The notes beneath the pieces are model-generated. The model saw nothing but the letters and a program-made list of their open reading frames with translations, had not been told where the DNA came from and made no database searches. Of a stretch of 64,000 nucleotides of DNA, positions 25,173 through 36,900 are shown one piece after another. This DNA is from Hippasteria phrygiana (Eukaryota > Echinodermata > Asteroidea > Valvatida > Goniasteridae): contig JAZGUH010000752.1 in assembly GCA_037893225.1 (NCBI GenBank), positions 358,541-422,540 on the forward strand, written 5' to 3'. Every line of letters begins with the position of its first letter. Within the stretch, counting starts at the first letter, position 1. The translations under genes and the position numbers were made by a program.

Positions 25173-25863
25173 CAGAAGTTGATTCCACCACAAAGAACGT
25201 CAAACTTCGTAGCGGGAGCAAAGCAGCTCTACAACATATCTGTAGAAAAAGAATAGGGCTTAAAGAATGGCCAGTCACAATGTCTTCTGCCACCCACAAA
25301 ACAGGTGTCGTCGTTGATGTAATGGGGCAAATAAGAACGCACAAACCCTTTAACAACGAGGTCAGTGACAAGTATGCAGCAAGACTCTTGCAGTCAACCA
25401 AACAAGAACTATCCTGCACAAAGATCCATCTTGTTGCTGATAGATATGACATTCATGATGTCCAAGATGAAAATGGAAACGGTGTCTGCTTGAAATCAGC
25501 CAGTGGCTGTAGAGATCGGCGTTCAGAATCCAGGGTTGAGTACCAGGTTTGCAAGAGCCTTCCGATAAAGTACTGGGATGACATAATCACTAACAACAAA
25601 AGCAAGTCCAACCTGCTGAGCTTTGTCTTTGATTGCTGGACACAATGCTCAACTCCTCTAGAAGATGGCATCACCCTTACGTATACCCTTTGCTGGTGGA
25701 TTCCAGAATAGGCAGCATGTGACAACCTTAAAGTCTGATAGACAACCTATCATCCCTGACGACATTGACCTAGCAAGCACCCATGAGGAGGCAGACACTC
25801 GTGTATTTCTACACACTGCAGCTTGTGTCATAGAGAAAAACGTTGTTTAAACTTTTAAACAAT

Positions 25864-25928
25864 CCCGGGTTGTTCATGTGCCCTGCTAAAACAACCAGTA
25901 AACAGGGCACATGAACATGATACCCGGG
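25864..25928. repeat. Near-perfect inverted repeat inside the HEEADTR pseudogene
   Basis: cccgggttgttcatgtgccc and gggcacatgaacatgatacc... form a stem of about 22 bp around a 17-nt loop, with four extra bases on the right arm. It separates the HEEADTR part from the SDTDIV part. Confidence 0.7.
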
Positions 25929-26545
25929 TTGTTATAAGAGCATCTGATACCGATATTGTGGTGATGGCGGTGTATTTCTATAAAAGGCTTGCTGATGAAG
26001 GTTGCCAGGAGCTGTATGTGCAAACAAAGGACTATTTCATTCCCATTCATGATGTTGTCACCTCTTTCAGTGTAAACGAAGCAAAGATGTTGCTCCTTCT
26101 TCATGCACTCAGCGGCTGTGACACAAACAGCATTTTCTTTGGTAAAGGCAAATCAAAATTTGTCAAGGCTTCACCAAGTGCCGCTGCTCACCTCGTTAAC
26201 ATTTGTGACCATGCCATTTTCCAAACGAGTGTCTGGGTTAAGGCCACGCAGGCAAGACCATCCCTTCCTGACCCCTTCAATTACGGATGGAGATCAACAT
26301 CCTCAGGAGTTGAACCTGTACTCGTGCAACGTAGTTATCTTCCACACCACCTTCGAAAAAGGCTATTCTGCAACTGTAAGCAAAATTGCAGAAGAAATTG
26401 CCCTTGTCTGAAGAAGAAACTAGCGTGCGATCACTCATGTTCGTGCAAAGGTCGGGCAGCTACCTGTGTGTGAACAGATATTGAATTAGATGATATTCAA
26501 GATGCTGCTCCTGACGAGTCTGAAAGTGTCACAGAGGAATAAACT

Positions 26546-27560
26546 GGATACAAAAAGGATGATGTTAGTATCGTTTCCAGGTCCTTATTGCATGTCCAAG
26601 TTCTCTCAAAGTTTTCCTTGGGCCTGGGCATCGGAATTCCACCAGATAATTTTCTGATTACTGACCCATCCAAATCTACTCTCCAACTTGTGCTTCGTGT
26701 TTACAAACGTCATCTCTTCACTACCAAGTAGTCTAGTGCTCCGCATCTTCACAGCTAGTCCCTGCAAGGAATATCTTCGCCTACTTGTCATCCCATCCAT
26801 ATACGGAAGCGTGCAGTCTCCATGGGCTTTTCCATTGTATCTGTCGGTTGGGTACGATACTCGGCTGACATATCTTCACACCGAAATGACTCTCATTCCT
26901 GACTCTAACATCTATCCTATGTATGGTTAAATTGCCTCCACTTGAAGGTTCTTCCTCTTCGGCCATTGATCCTTCCGTCACCTGAAAGGGGGCTCCATCA
27001 ATGATCCACTGTTCAACATGCTTCATCGCTGAACCTGCCCTGCATGGAATGCCACTTGCTGTTAATTGGTACTATCAACATTGACGAAGTGCGAGATATT
27101 TTTGCCTTGGCTTTGGTGGTGACCAATACCTTGGCACAGCAGGTGTCATCGACAAGAATAAAGTGCCTGCCGTCCTTCTGATGTTATGCAGTCATTGAAG
27201 CTCTTCCGGTGTCTCCACATTCATAATATAACCTTCCTGTCGAAGCTGGCGGTTCGGTCATTCCTTCTGTCCCACCAGCTACCCGGCGGCCTGGGCTCGT
27301 GCTCTTTTCCTCTTCGGTGAATTTATCTGCTTTTGCATTTGGACCTACTCCGTCTGGAGTAGCTTAATCAACAGTTTCAACTCCCATCCAGCCTCTAGAC
27401 TCTGACTCAGTTGTGACGTTGGTGGTTTCCATTGCTACTGCTTTTGCTGATGTTGTTGTTCCATGACGCCTGTTGAAATTACGTCCTAAGCAGGTAAATT
27501 ACAATTGAAGCTTTTATTGGGGCACGAGTATTTCAATCCTATGATGCATATCCCAATTCA
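26546..27560. other. Intergenic, no gene recognised
   Basis: Only short frames are present on both strands, and no domain is recognisable. One 82-codon minus-strand frame at 26781-27026 is acidic in the middle and has no family resemblance that I can name. Confidence 0.4.
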
Positions 27561-27574
27561 GACACCAAATCTGT

Positions 27575-28035
27575 AGTGATTCTCCCTGGGTTGGAAATGG
27601 AGAGAATATGGCTATGGGGTGTTGAGCATGACCTATGGTTAACGGCCGACTCCTTATCAAGGTCATTTAATGACAATCTTGAGTGGCAGCTTGATCTTGA
27701 TGTATTTTGCGCATAATGTCGTTTTGGAGGTTTCAACCTACCAGATATGTTTGCCACTAGAACAAACTACCAAATCAAATCTTTCATATCTTGGCTGCCA
27801 GATCCACCGGCAAGAACTTGCAATGCATTTTCCGTGTCATGGCTAAAATGTTTCTCTCATTGCCAGAGTCTTACAGAAGATAGAAATGGACAACGCCACA
27901 GGGTGCTCATATTCCCACTATGGAGAACACATCATTGGTTCCTAAGGCTACTACGGCTACTGACAAGAGAGCCCGTTGTACTACCAAAGTCCGACACGCT
28001 TTTACGTCTACCTCACGACCCAGAGCGTCGACTAT
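27575..28035 (+). pseudogene. DIRS-type retroelement fragment (after RNase H)
   Basis: Frames around 27590-27840 read ADSLSRSFNDNLEWQLD, then VFCA, then FNLPDMFATRTN and FISWLPDPPARTCNAF. From 27895 another frame gives FPLWRTHHWFLRLLRLLTRE and PVVLPKSDTLL. This order is typical of the region following reverse transcriptase/RNase H in DIRS-like tyrosine-recombinase retroelements. A stop and a frameshift separate the two parts. Neither RT nor recombinase is present. Confidence 0.6.
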
Positions 28036-28739
28036 AGCAACCAGTCTAGTTGTGTGTGCGGCACACTTGTCAAAAATTCTCTTTTAGATAAGACTTTCAG
28101 AGGGAACAATCAACATTATCATACAGTCTTGGAGAATTGGGACATGTACACAGTACAGTTCAGCATTGTGCAAATGGTTACGGTTCTGTTCTGAACAAGT
28201 TCATCCCTGTAAGCTTAGCCTTACAGTTTTTAACCCAGCTGGTTGATGAAGGGACCCAGTACAGTACTATACAACAAGGTATACCTTATCGTCAGTTATT
28301 TGCATAAACTGCGATACTACATTTGGGAATCACTATTAACTGGTCCGGTTTATGCGTGAAGTATATAATCTGAGACCACAACTTCCTCGCTACACCACCA
28401 CGTGGGATGTTAGCATAGTTCTCCGGTTATAGTCTAGAGTCCGTGAATGAAATCACTTTAAAGCAACTAAGCTACAAACTGGTACCGCTTAGATTAGTGC
28501 GTTAACGATAGGTCAACGAGCTTAAACATTGTCTCTGCTCAGAATAGACAATCATGACCGTTGGAACGGGAATCGCTCAGTTTGCAATCACAGATTTGAT
28601 TCATACATCAAAATTAGGCAAGCTACAACCGACTGTAATTTTCTCATTGTATCGACCAGATAAAACTTTGTGTATTGTCCGTACATTGAAGCATACATAA
28701 TCCTTATGCAGTGATGAACTCAAGCTTTTCGGGAGTTAA

Positions 28740-29564
28740 TAATTAAGGCATTTATATAGCGTTCTTACACAAGTGGTATCACAACGCTTTACATCGAGAA
28801 AAAAAAGAAAAAAAACATAATTAATTAATAAGGTGCCTATAAAACAAATGACTGGTATAAGTGAGTTTTGAGTGATGTTTTGAATTGAGTAAGAGAACTG
28901 GCATGACGAATTTTATAAGGAAGACTGTTCCAAAGGTTTGGAGCAGCTGCATAAAAACTTTGGCAGATGTGGATGATCGGGTTATGGGTTTTGTTAAAAT
29001 CCTGGTATCTAAACTAGAACGAAGTGGACGATTGGGCTGATATGGAACGATAAGTTCAGTGAGGTAAGATGGGGCACTGTCACTCATACATTTATAGGTA
29101 ATGGTTAACAATTTGAAATCAATACGTTGATGAATAGGAAGCCAGTGAAGCTGTTGAAGGAGGGGTGAGACGTGATCAAATTTGTTTGCCATAAAAATTA
29201 ATTTTGCTGCCCTGTTTTGGAGACGTTGAAGTCGTTTTGTGTCTTTAATAGATAATCCTTGAAGGAGAGAGTTTCCGTAGTCAAGACGGGATGTGACAAG
29301 AGCACGAACCGCATGGTGACATGTGATTTCATCAATTAGGCTCCTAACACGTGATGAGTTATGCACACACAATGCTATATAGGTACGGCAACCATTAACA
29401 GATGGCTGCGACAGGTTTTGGTACAAAGTGGAATTGATAAAATAATCTATCTTCAAAGCCCACAGCTTCAAATCAGCTTCAACTTCAGCAGTCAATAGTA
29501 GGGGAGTCCCTGCTGACTTAATCCTGCAAACAGCAGGGCGGACAAACGCAGCCACGTTTGCCAA
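28740..29564 (-). pseudogene. 3' end of a CR1/L2-like LINE (C-terminal part of ORF2 and tail)
   Basis: A 247-codon open frame (29564 to 28821) contains ALVTSRLDYGNSLLQGL, LQRLQNRAAKLIF, LHWLPIHQRIDFKLL and APSYLTELI. These are the standard C-terminal segments of ORF2 after the reverse transcriptase in L2/CR1-like elements. The following minus-strand tail (about 28800-28740) reads aagcgttgtgat... then gctatataaatgcctt-aattatt, the usual L2-type 3' end. It is 5' truncated, as is common for LINE insertions. Confidence 0.78.
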
Positions 29565-29770
29565 GAAGTCCCACAGACAATATTTGCTAATTCTGTTTTA
29601 GGAAAGATGTCGGCTAATCCTGCATCAGAAAGGAATGACAATTACATATTGTGAGGTGAACCAAATTGAGTCGATCATTTAATTTGGTACTGTATCGTTT
29701 ACTTTTGGACACATTACACTGTCCTAAAGCTTTGAAGTCTCGCGTGATTCTGAATGGAGGTAATGGTGAG

Positions 29771-30100
29771 GTATATAATCTTCCAATTAATCGAGAGAAA
29801 TGAAGTTTGATTAGGATTATACCTATCCATTATACGGAAATGAGGAAACACGAGACTCCCACCCTATATATTGACTATTATTCAGGAGATATTAATGCTC
29901 CCACCCTGGTCATACATAGTGTAATGTGTATTTTGAACACTGACGGTTGAATGGGCATGGTGCCCCTTATATGCGCGCAAATGGCATTCTTTTCGTTTCG
30001 TTAAAGAGTGGATAAATAGCTGAATACCAGACAATACAATCTCGGTAGAATCCTAATCAAACTTCATTTGTTTCGTGTTATTGGGAGATTATCTGATATG
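29771..30100. mobile_element. Candidate inverted-repeat element
   Basis: aatgaagtttgattaggatt near 29802 is repeated inverted near 30049 (aatcctaatcaaacttcatt), with weaker pairing outward (ataatcttccaatta against taattgggagattat-like sequence). The element is about 0.3 kb with no coding capacity. Ends and target duplication could not be fixed. Confidence 0.45.
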
Positions 30101-30285
30101 TCTAAGACAAGTCGTTTACGGGCTACGTGTACTCGATGCAGCGATTTCCTTTCATTCCAAAATTTCTATGATTTGAAAGAATCATTGTTTATGCAAGCAT
30201 GGAGGTAGGAAAAGAATACAAACATGCATTCTGCAGTCAGGTGGTGATAGTGATAGACAGTGGTGATGTGTCACATTTCTTTTAT

Positions 30286-30350
30286 TCGTCAAACAATCCA
30301 CAAAGGGAAACTGACTAGTTAAATTTGAATACTTTTTCAAATGTTAGTTT
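30286..30350 (-). repeat. Tail fragment of the tRNA-like dispersed repeat
   Basis: tcaaacaatccacaaaggga followed by aactgactag matches, inverted, the tail at 51397-51433. Confidence 0.5.
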
Positions 30351-30734
30351 TTACTTATACAACAATAGAGAGTTCTATCTGAATTGGTTGTCCAACTGTG
30401 CTTAGTCATGTTTCAGGCACCCAGTGCCAGTATTTGTGCAAAAACAACCCTGACAAATAGTTGGAAGATAGTCATTTTTGAAATCTTTTAACACTACCAA
30501 TTCACTTGTTTGTCAAAGATGTATATGTGTTTGCACTATCACTTAATCGCTCATAAATGGATTTGCGTGATCAGGTGATCCTGTAGGAAAGACTTTATAC
30601 TTCCATTTTGAGTGGTACAGTCGACCGATAGCACTGCGCCATCAGGCAATAACGCAGATCCACTGATCGCTCCCGACTTATGCCATGTATGCAAACAGCA
30701 GTACTGCTATTTTTTTGGCGTAATTTTCTTTTTC

Positions 30735-31210
30735 TTTTCATGCAGATATGGTGCACGTGCCATTCAAGTCGGTGACAACTTGATAAGATGCCTAACCATT
30801 GCAGAAGAGCAACAGCACACCAGTGTGAAAGATTTTATGGATGGAAGATTTTCTTACGTTATTTGGCATCCTGAATTGGAGAAACATGTGTGTGTGATGT
30901 ATTCCTCACGAAGCCCTATCAGAACAGTGTGACTCATGTTCTGATTGATGAAGCCCACAGTGCCCTTCATTAGGGGCAGTCTTCAGACAAGATTTTAGAA
31001 AAGTATCTAAACTGCAGTCACTGTTTCCATGAGCATTTTTTCTTGCTGTCACTGCAACTGCCACCTGGTCTACAAGGAAGGAGGGAAATTTGTTCATTGA
31101 TTGGAATGAAGTCCACCAGTTTCATAACATCCAGCATTGACAGGCCAAATATTACCGTACGTTCAGAATCGAAAAGAGACCTTCAAAGCCTCATGCCTCA
31201 TACTTGTGTT
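30735..31210 (+). pseudogene. RecQ-like DNA helicase fragment
   Basis: After a possible acceptor (ttttcatgcag, 30745) the frame reads FSYVIWHPELEKHVC. A shifted frame then carries VTHVLIDEAHSALH, the DEAH box of motif II. Further on FFLLSL appears where motif III is expected, and about 31120 reads SSIDRPNITV, the RecQ motif-IV signature. Motif I and the rest are missing, with stops and shifts between pieces. RecQ-like genes are often carried as repeated, mobile-element-associated copies in invertebrates; that this is such a copy is inference. Confidence 0.55.
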
Positions 31211-32339
31211 TAAATGTATAAATTTGTGGAGTCAATTTGGGCTTGTTTCAAATTACATGTACATTTTAAATCATTGTCCACATTCTCCTGTTGCATACAA
31301 GGAGGTTAACAAATATTGTAGCCACAATGAAAGCAAAATGGGACAGAAAAGGCTCAATCAAGGGCTGGAAACTATGAAAAATGTTCAATATGGTAGCAAA
31401 AGCTTGGATTTTTATTATAGATTTTACAGTATTATGCAATCAATTTCAACTCTGAATTTTGCGTGGAAATCCCCCTCTTGGAGGGTTTCATGACTTTATA
31501 GATTGTGGTGGATAGCTTGTCTTTGCCATCCACTGCTCCACGAGTCCACAGTCGATCAGTACAAGTGTTAGTGCTCCCCCCCCCCCCCCCAAATAGAAAT
31601 CTGACTGTACAAATATATTTGTTTTTTATTAGTAACTAGAATTTCAAACAGTTGTCCCAATATGTATGAAAGAATCTGAAAGAAACTGACTACGACAAAT
31701 GTTCAACATAATTATTATTGATTAAAAACGAATGTCACTTTTTTCACTTTTTGTCAGTTTTTCCTTGTGTTTTAATTGCTACAATTTTTTGTTCTAACCT
31801 TTTATGCTCTTTTACTCAATTTGTATAATTTTGTTTTGTAGTTTGTTTATCTGATGAGAAATTATATTATTAGGCACAAGTGAAGAGTAGATTAAGAAGC
31901 AAATGGTAGATTAATCTGACCTCCAGGAAGAGGGTTGGCGCTTGTGTGCAGTTCCAGGGATTTTTGTGCCTGGGATATATACACGGGGACGTGTTCATTC
32001 TGTTTGAATTTTATAGTGGTTGGCTGTACGTCTCCCTAAATTCGCGTCCTTTGTCCAATTCCCAACTTGCGCTGACAGTTCCTACACATGTATTTCCCCA
32101 TATTTCAGCAAGTTTTCTGACTGAGAATTTCATCGTATCCGTTGCCATCAAGTCAGCGAATCATCATTGGCTACGCTGCGGCAATATTCGAAGTTTTCTA
32201 GTTTTCCGATACTGTGCCGAATATCATGTGCACGAGCTTTTGATCCTGCACGGAAATGTAAACATCGTCTAGCCTCGACCGAGGCTTCATTTTATCGTTG
32301 ATGGCTCAAAGGGCATAATAATAGGTAAGCACTTAAAAA
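31211..32339. other. Intergenic, no gene recognised
   Basis: AT-rich sequence with a C run at 31577-31590 and short frames without recognisable domains. Confidence 0.45.
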
Positions 32340-32455
32340 GACCAACCAAAATGACATCGTCACGCCTTGTGCCTATTCAATAAAGCCTTGTGCCTATTCA
32401 GTAAGGCCCAGTGCGCTTTCAGTAATACATGACGATGTCGTTTTGGTGGTTCTGA
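32340..32455. mobile_element. Small hairpin element
   Basis: accaaccaaaatgacatcgt near 32341 pairs with acgatgtcgttttggtggt near 32431. Between them the phrase cttgtgcctattca is repeated. It may be a very short MITE or a solo terminal palindrome. Confidence 0.45.
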
Positions 32456-32516
32456 AACAGTGCCTTCCATAATAATATGCCGTACGCACCAACCTCTCTA
32501 CAACAAGAAACAGACA

Positions 32517-32595
32517 GGTGGTACTGCGCCGTGAGCTACTGGTTCAACCAAGCCTCCCGTGCTTGCTAAATTCTCTTTGCGCTGTGTATTAAAAG
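32517..32595 (+). promoter_or_regulatory. Truncated 5' non-coding exon of copy C
   Basis: Similarity to the leader of copies A and B starts at ggtggtactgcgccgtgagc and continues to the GTAAGA donor (GT at 32596). The upstream half, with the TATTTAAA box, is absent and replaced by unrelated sequence. Copy C either uses another promoter or is not transcribed from this site. Confidence 0.5.
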
Positions 32596-32644
32596 GTAAG
32601 ACGGGGGTGTGCTTACAGGAGGGAACGCGGTAGAGGCAGTCCCG

Positions 32645-33549
32645 GTGTCGTGCCAAAAAGTGTCCCCTACGAAATAGTGTCCGATTTTACGGGTAGTGTT
32701 TAGGAATAGTGTTTACGGAGGCTTGCCAAATAGTGTCCGCGTTAAGCGTGCTAGTAATTACGTGGTTTGCTGTTGAGCTCAGGCTGTCAAGACTTTTTCA
32801 TCTCAATTTTCATTTTACAATTTCCTTGAACGCTTTTCTTTTTTACCTGTGATTAGTAACGATTCGTGGATTTGTTGAAATAGCTTTTAGTGATAGTTCA
32901 ACGTATATTTTTCCAAAATCTTTGTGTTTTTCGTGACACTGACAGTTCACCTGTTGTCGAAACACGTTTGTATGACCATGGAGGAAGGAAAAACTCAGTG
33001 TAGCTGCACTACGTACTACCTATATAGTAGCGTAAAACTAACGTTGATATGTTTTGTTTCATTTATGATTTATTCTCTGCAAATTTACGTGTGTTTTTCT
33101 TTCTATCTGACCATGCGAAATATTGTCCGTTTCTGCCAAATACTGTCCATTACTGTCAGATGCTGTCCATTCTCGCAAATTACTGTCCATTTACGGATCC
33201 TGCCAAACACTGTCCGATCCTGCCAAACACTGTCCATTCTTGCCAAATGCTGTCCGTTGCTGACCCAAAAACCCACATTTTCTGGAAAATACTGTCCATT
33301 CACAGGCTCTCATTTTCACTGCCAAACACTGGCCGCCCCTGCCGAATGTTGTCCAAACTGCGAGTCATTACAATATACACATAGTTTTATGCCTGAGCAC
33401 ACATGCATTCAAGTTACTGCGCGGTCGGACACTATTTCGCAGCGGACTACATGTATTTGGCACGTATTACATGCCAAATGGTGTCCTGCATCTATACTGC
33501 GCATGCCCAGCGGACACTATTTCGCAGGGGACACTTTTTAGCACGACAC
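32645..33549. mobile_element. Non-autonomous TIR transposon (0.9 kb) in the 5' intron of copy C
   Basis: It interrupts cagtcccgg/atacattttgg, which is continuous in copies A and B. Terminal inverted repeats of about 37 bp begin tgtcgtgccaaaaagtgtcc and are nearly perfect. The subterminal region 33115-33360 holds at least ten diverged copies of a ccaaatactgtcc-like word; the left end has the aaatagtgtcc form. A diverged gtcccgg/gtctgg pair is a weak target-duplication candidate. There is no transposase. The 205-codon frame across it is repeat-derived. Confidence 0.72.
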
Positions 33550-33924
33550 CTGTCTGGATACATTTTGGAAAGATTTTACTTTATTTAATACCCCCATCAG
33601 CATGAGTGGCACAACTTACTATTTCAAGATTTATGTCGACAAAATCCATAATAATTAAAATTATCACGTATATGTACACTGAGTGACCATACACCGTGCC
33701 AAGAACATCTAGCATAGAAAAGTTTCTTGTATAGGCCTATACATGAACAATCTCATAAATCTGAAATAAAGGTTTTTGCTATGTGTTCAAACAGTTCTGA
33801 AAATAAATGTTGGGACTATTGGGAAAAACAATTTATGTAAGATGTACAATTCCTAAGCTGGAAACATGGATTTGCACCATTTTCTTAAAACGGTTTAATC
33901 CGGTCTTATCTACTAGGAACAAAC

Positions 33925-36900
33925 ATGTCTGTTAACGCAGACATCATCTTCTACGGGGGTGACATTATCACCATGGAGAAACCTGAAGCCAGCCCGCGTA
34001 GCGGAGCGGATCCCCCGCCCAAGATCGAAGCTGTAGCCGTCAACGGGGAAACCATCCTGGCCGTAGGTACCATCGACGCCGTCTTCCGCCACGCTGGGCC
34101 CCAGACCCAGGTGATCTTTCTGAACCAGCAGACCCTGATGCCGGGCTTCATCGAACCCCACCAGCATGCCATCCAGTGTGCCCTCATGCGGAGCCAGTAC
34201 ATAAACATCTGTGCGCTTAATTACAGGTAATAATGGTTAGACGGACGGACCGAAAGCATGCAGTTAATGTCTGTTACATTTGCACTATATTGCAGTGTTG
34301 ATACATTTGCACTATGGGAAGTTTTGCAGTGTAGTTCCATTTTGCACTCTTGACTGACCTTCCCAGCTAACCAAAAAACGTTTCTAGAACGTTGCGGCAA
34401 CGTTATGTTTTCGTGACGACGTCGTCTTCTAACGTTGTAAACAAGCGTCCCAACAACGTTTTAAACTAATGTTTCTACAACGTCCCCCCCAAAAAAGCCC
34501 ACCAAATTTAAACAAATTATAATAAAATAGAACCCCCCCCCCCCCCCCCCCCCCCGTTGTTCTTTTCCCACACGCATCCTCGGACTCCTCCACCTCCGCA
34601 TCCCTATCAATCCGTGTTTCTTTTTCTTTTTTCTTCGGAGAAGAAAAAGAAACGGATTCGAACCTATATTGTTGTCAAGCCTGCATGCAAGAGATAGAGG
34701 GGTGTTAGTGCAGCGCCCTTAACCACTCGGCCACGAGCACTCGTTTAAACTTATTGACTACGGGTATTACAGTGATGAGGCGCCGGGGTGCCGTGTCGGC
34801 TTTGTAGCAAAGCGAAACGGACACAAAAAGCTTGTGCAGCCAAGCGTAACGAACACAATAATCCAACAATGGATTGAAAATGCAGAAAATGTCGTCTATA
34901 GACGTCATCCGGCCTGGTGGCACTTGTTTTTTGCGTCATATGGCGTCTTCCATACGCAAGGGGTTTTAACCAAGAAAGGACTTTAGTCGTACTTATACCG
35001 TACTTTCTACCGTTTTCTAACTGGGCATGCCGCACAGAACCTGAGGCGTGGAGGATTGTTTTCAAAGGCAAGATGGTGTCGATAGTGGCTCCCCCGACTG
35101 ATCCCTTTCTTTCCGTTGGGGGTTACTTGTGCACGGAGCCATATGGCAAAATTGTGCAAAATATGAGCACCGTGCCGGGTGATTGTGTCACATCCACAGC
35201 ACGAAGGAAGGAAACAATATACACAAATTAAACTAGTCAAGAATTAGCCGTATGTTTTTCAAGGGTGAAATTGCTGGTCGGCGGGCCGATGGCGAAACCG
35301 CAGGCAACGTTGCGACAAAACGGTCAATATTTGGTGGAACTGTAATCAGTTTTAATTTTCTATATATATATTTTCTATTTATAATAATATTAATTGTATC
35401 AAAATTGACCGAGAATTTCAGATTTTTTATACAGTAACGTGGAAACTAAAGATTGCCGCCGATTGCTGCCTAAATTCTAACATTTCCTAATAGAGTAACT
35501 TTTCCGCATCATTTTCGTACCAAGTTTAGCTGCGAAAACCTGCGAGACGCGATTTTAGGTCAGTTTTTCTTAAACGATCCCTGTTGTTTTTGTCCCTTTT
35601 CTAAGCTCCACTACACGCAGCGCGCTCAAGCGAGAAAATATGATATACCCTTATCGGCGGTCTGCGCTCGCTGAGCAAGTCGGTGTTTTGTTATACGATT
35701 AGAAATCTTATTGCGCAGTTGAAATTACCTTCAGTGTGTAATTAAGTAGTGACGAGAGAGTATCATTGAAAGTCTTTTTATAGGCAGTATCTTGATGCAA
35801 TATGGCGTCCTTACCCAGAAAGCGATTATTTGAAGTGGTCACATGTATTGGTGATGTTTCAAACATCGAACTCTCCTGTCATAGTTGCCTAAAATTATTC
35901 TCAGACGTGCACAATGTACAGCTATGTGATATTCCTGGGGAGATTCGCCAGTCAGTGACGAAGACCATTCGGAATTTTCTTTACAAATTCAAGAGGAAGT
36001 GGACAGAAAGCAGCCGAAACAAACACGGATTGGCTAAAAGGGGAATTGCGTTTCCACACGGATGTGGATGACTGGCTCTTAAAACGAGGAGGAACAAGCG
36101 AACCAAGGGTGACATTTGAGGATGCCGAATCGTCAAAACCTTCTACTTCAAAGGGTCGTCCAAAAAAAGGCTGGATGGCTTCGTCAAAGCGTTCCAAGCA
36201 GAGGAAAGCACAGACACTCCTTCAAGACCGAAGACAAAGTGAACTTCTTTTTGCAGTTTCTCAGGGGGCTTATGGTAAAAACCCGGACTTAAAGGGGCTG
36301 TGTCGTCGCGCCATCTCGCGTTAACGAATCAAATATTGGAGTGCGCCCCCTTGCGCTTCATTTCGGTTATATGCTATTTTTAACCCCCGTCCGTTTGTTA
36401 TGGCTGTTCTGAGAATTGGCTTTTGGAAACTACACCCCCTGGAACACGCACGCATGTCCAGCGTCTGCGTACTGAAATACACATACGTGTACACGTATAC
36501 TTATAAACAAGTAGCACACATCGCGGCACTCAGTTCTCTAAGAGTAAGATTATTAGAAAAAACGTTCAAATTTCATCTGTTTATTTCATAAAATGTCATT
36601 CACATGTACACAAGTGCCATGGAATATTTGTCTGAAAGTTGCATAAAATTGGAGGTTGACGATATAGAAGTAGAACCTTACGCTGGAGAACCTATGACAT
36701 GTACATGCCGAAACTCTTGCCAGAGAGGACGACTCGGCACACGGGGTGCTTGTCCATGTAAATGTGCACAGCAAAACTGCAACGTGTCTTGTCGCTGTGG
36801 GACAGTTCGCGCTAAATTTTGTACACAAAATCCCACAGGCGGGGTATCCGTAAAAGGGTCTATGTATTATGTGTACATTCATTTGGATGAATCTTGTTCG

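Larger units (their letters stand above)
21684..26545 (+). pseudogene. Broken copy of a multicopy HEEADTR / Cys-tail protein
   Basis: Successive plus-strand frames form one long protein with frameshifts, stops and an inserted MITE. An N-terminal Cys-rich part comes first (CIICQEE near residue 25, then CVICARER). A middle part follows with LTPQHVGL and FHLLMNYLGAVGKLMGGTGL. Then comes LSSTASMLEVIAAADHCKYI. A late domain carries THEEADTR (25779), SDTDIVVMAV (25944) and SGCDTNS (26111). The end is a CXC-like Cys tail (CNCKQNCRRNCPC, 26370-26460). I know this architecture as a repeated, uncharacterised family in invertebrate genomes. The three late acidic motifs resemble the EAxA, TxDxD and GCDY motifs of FEN1/XPG nucleases; that link is inference. 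This copy cannot make a full protein. Confidence 0.6.

Noticed and set aside
32924..33541. 205-codon plus-strand frame
   Set aside because: It lies wholly inside the 0.9 kb TIR element and is built from the actgtcc repeat words.
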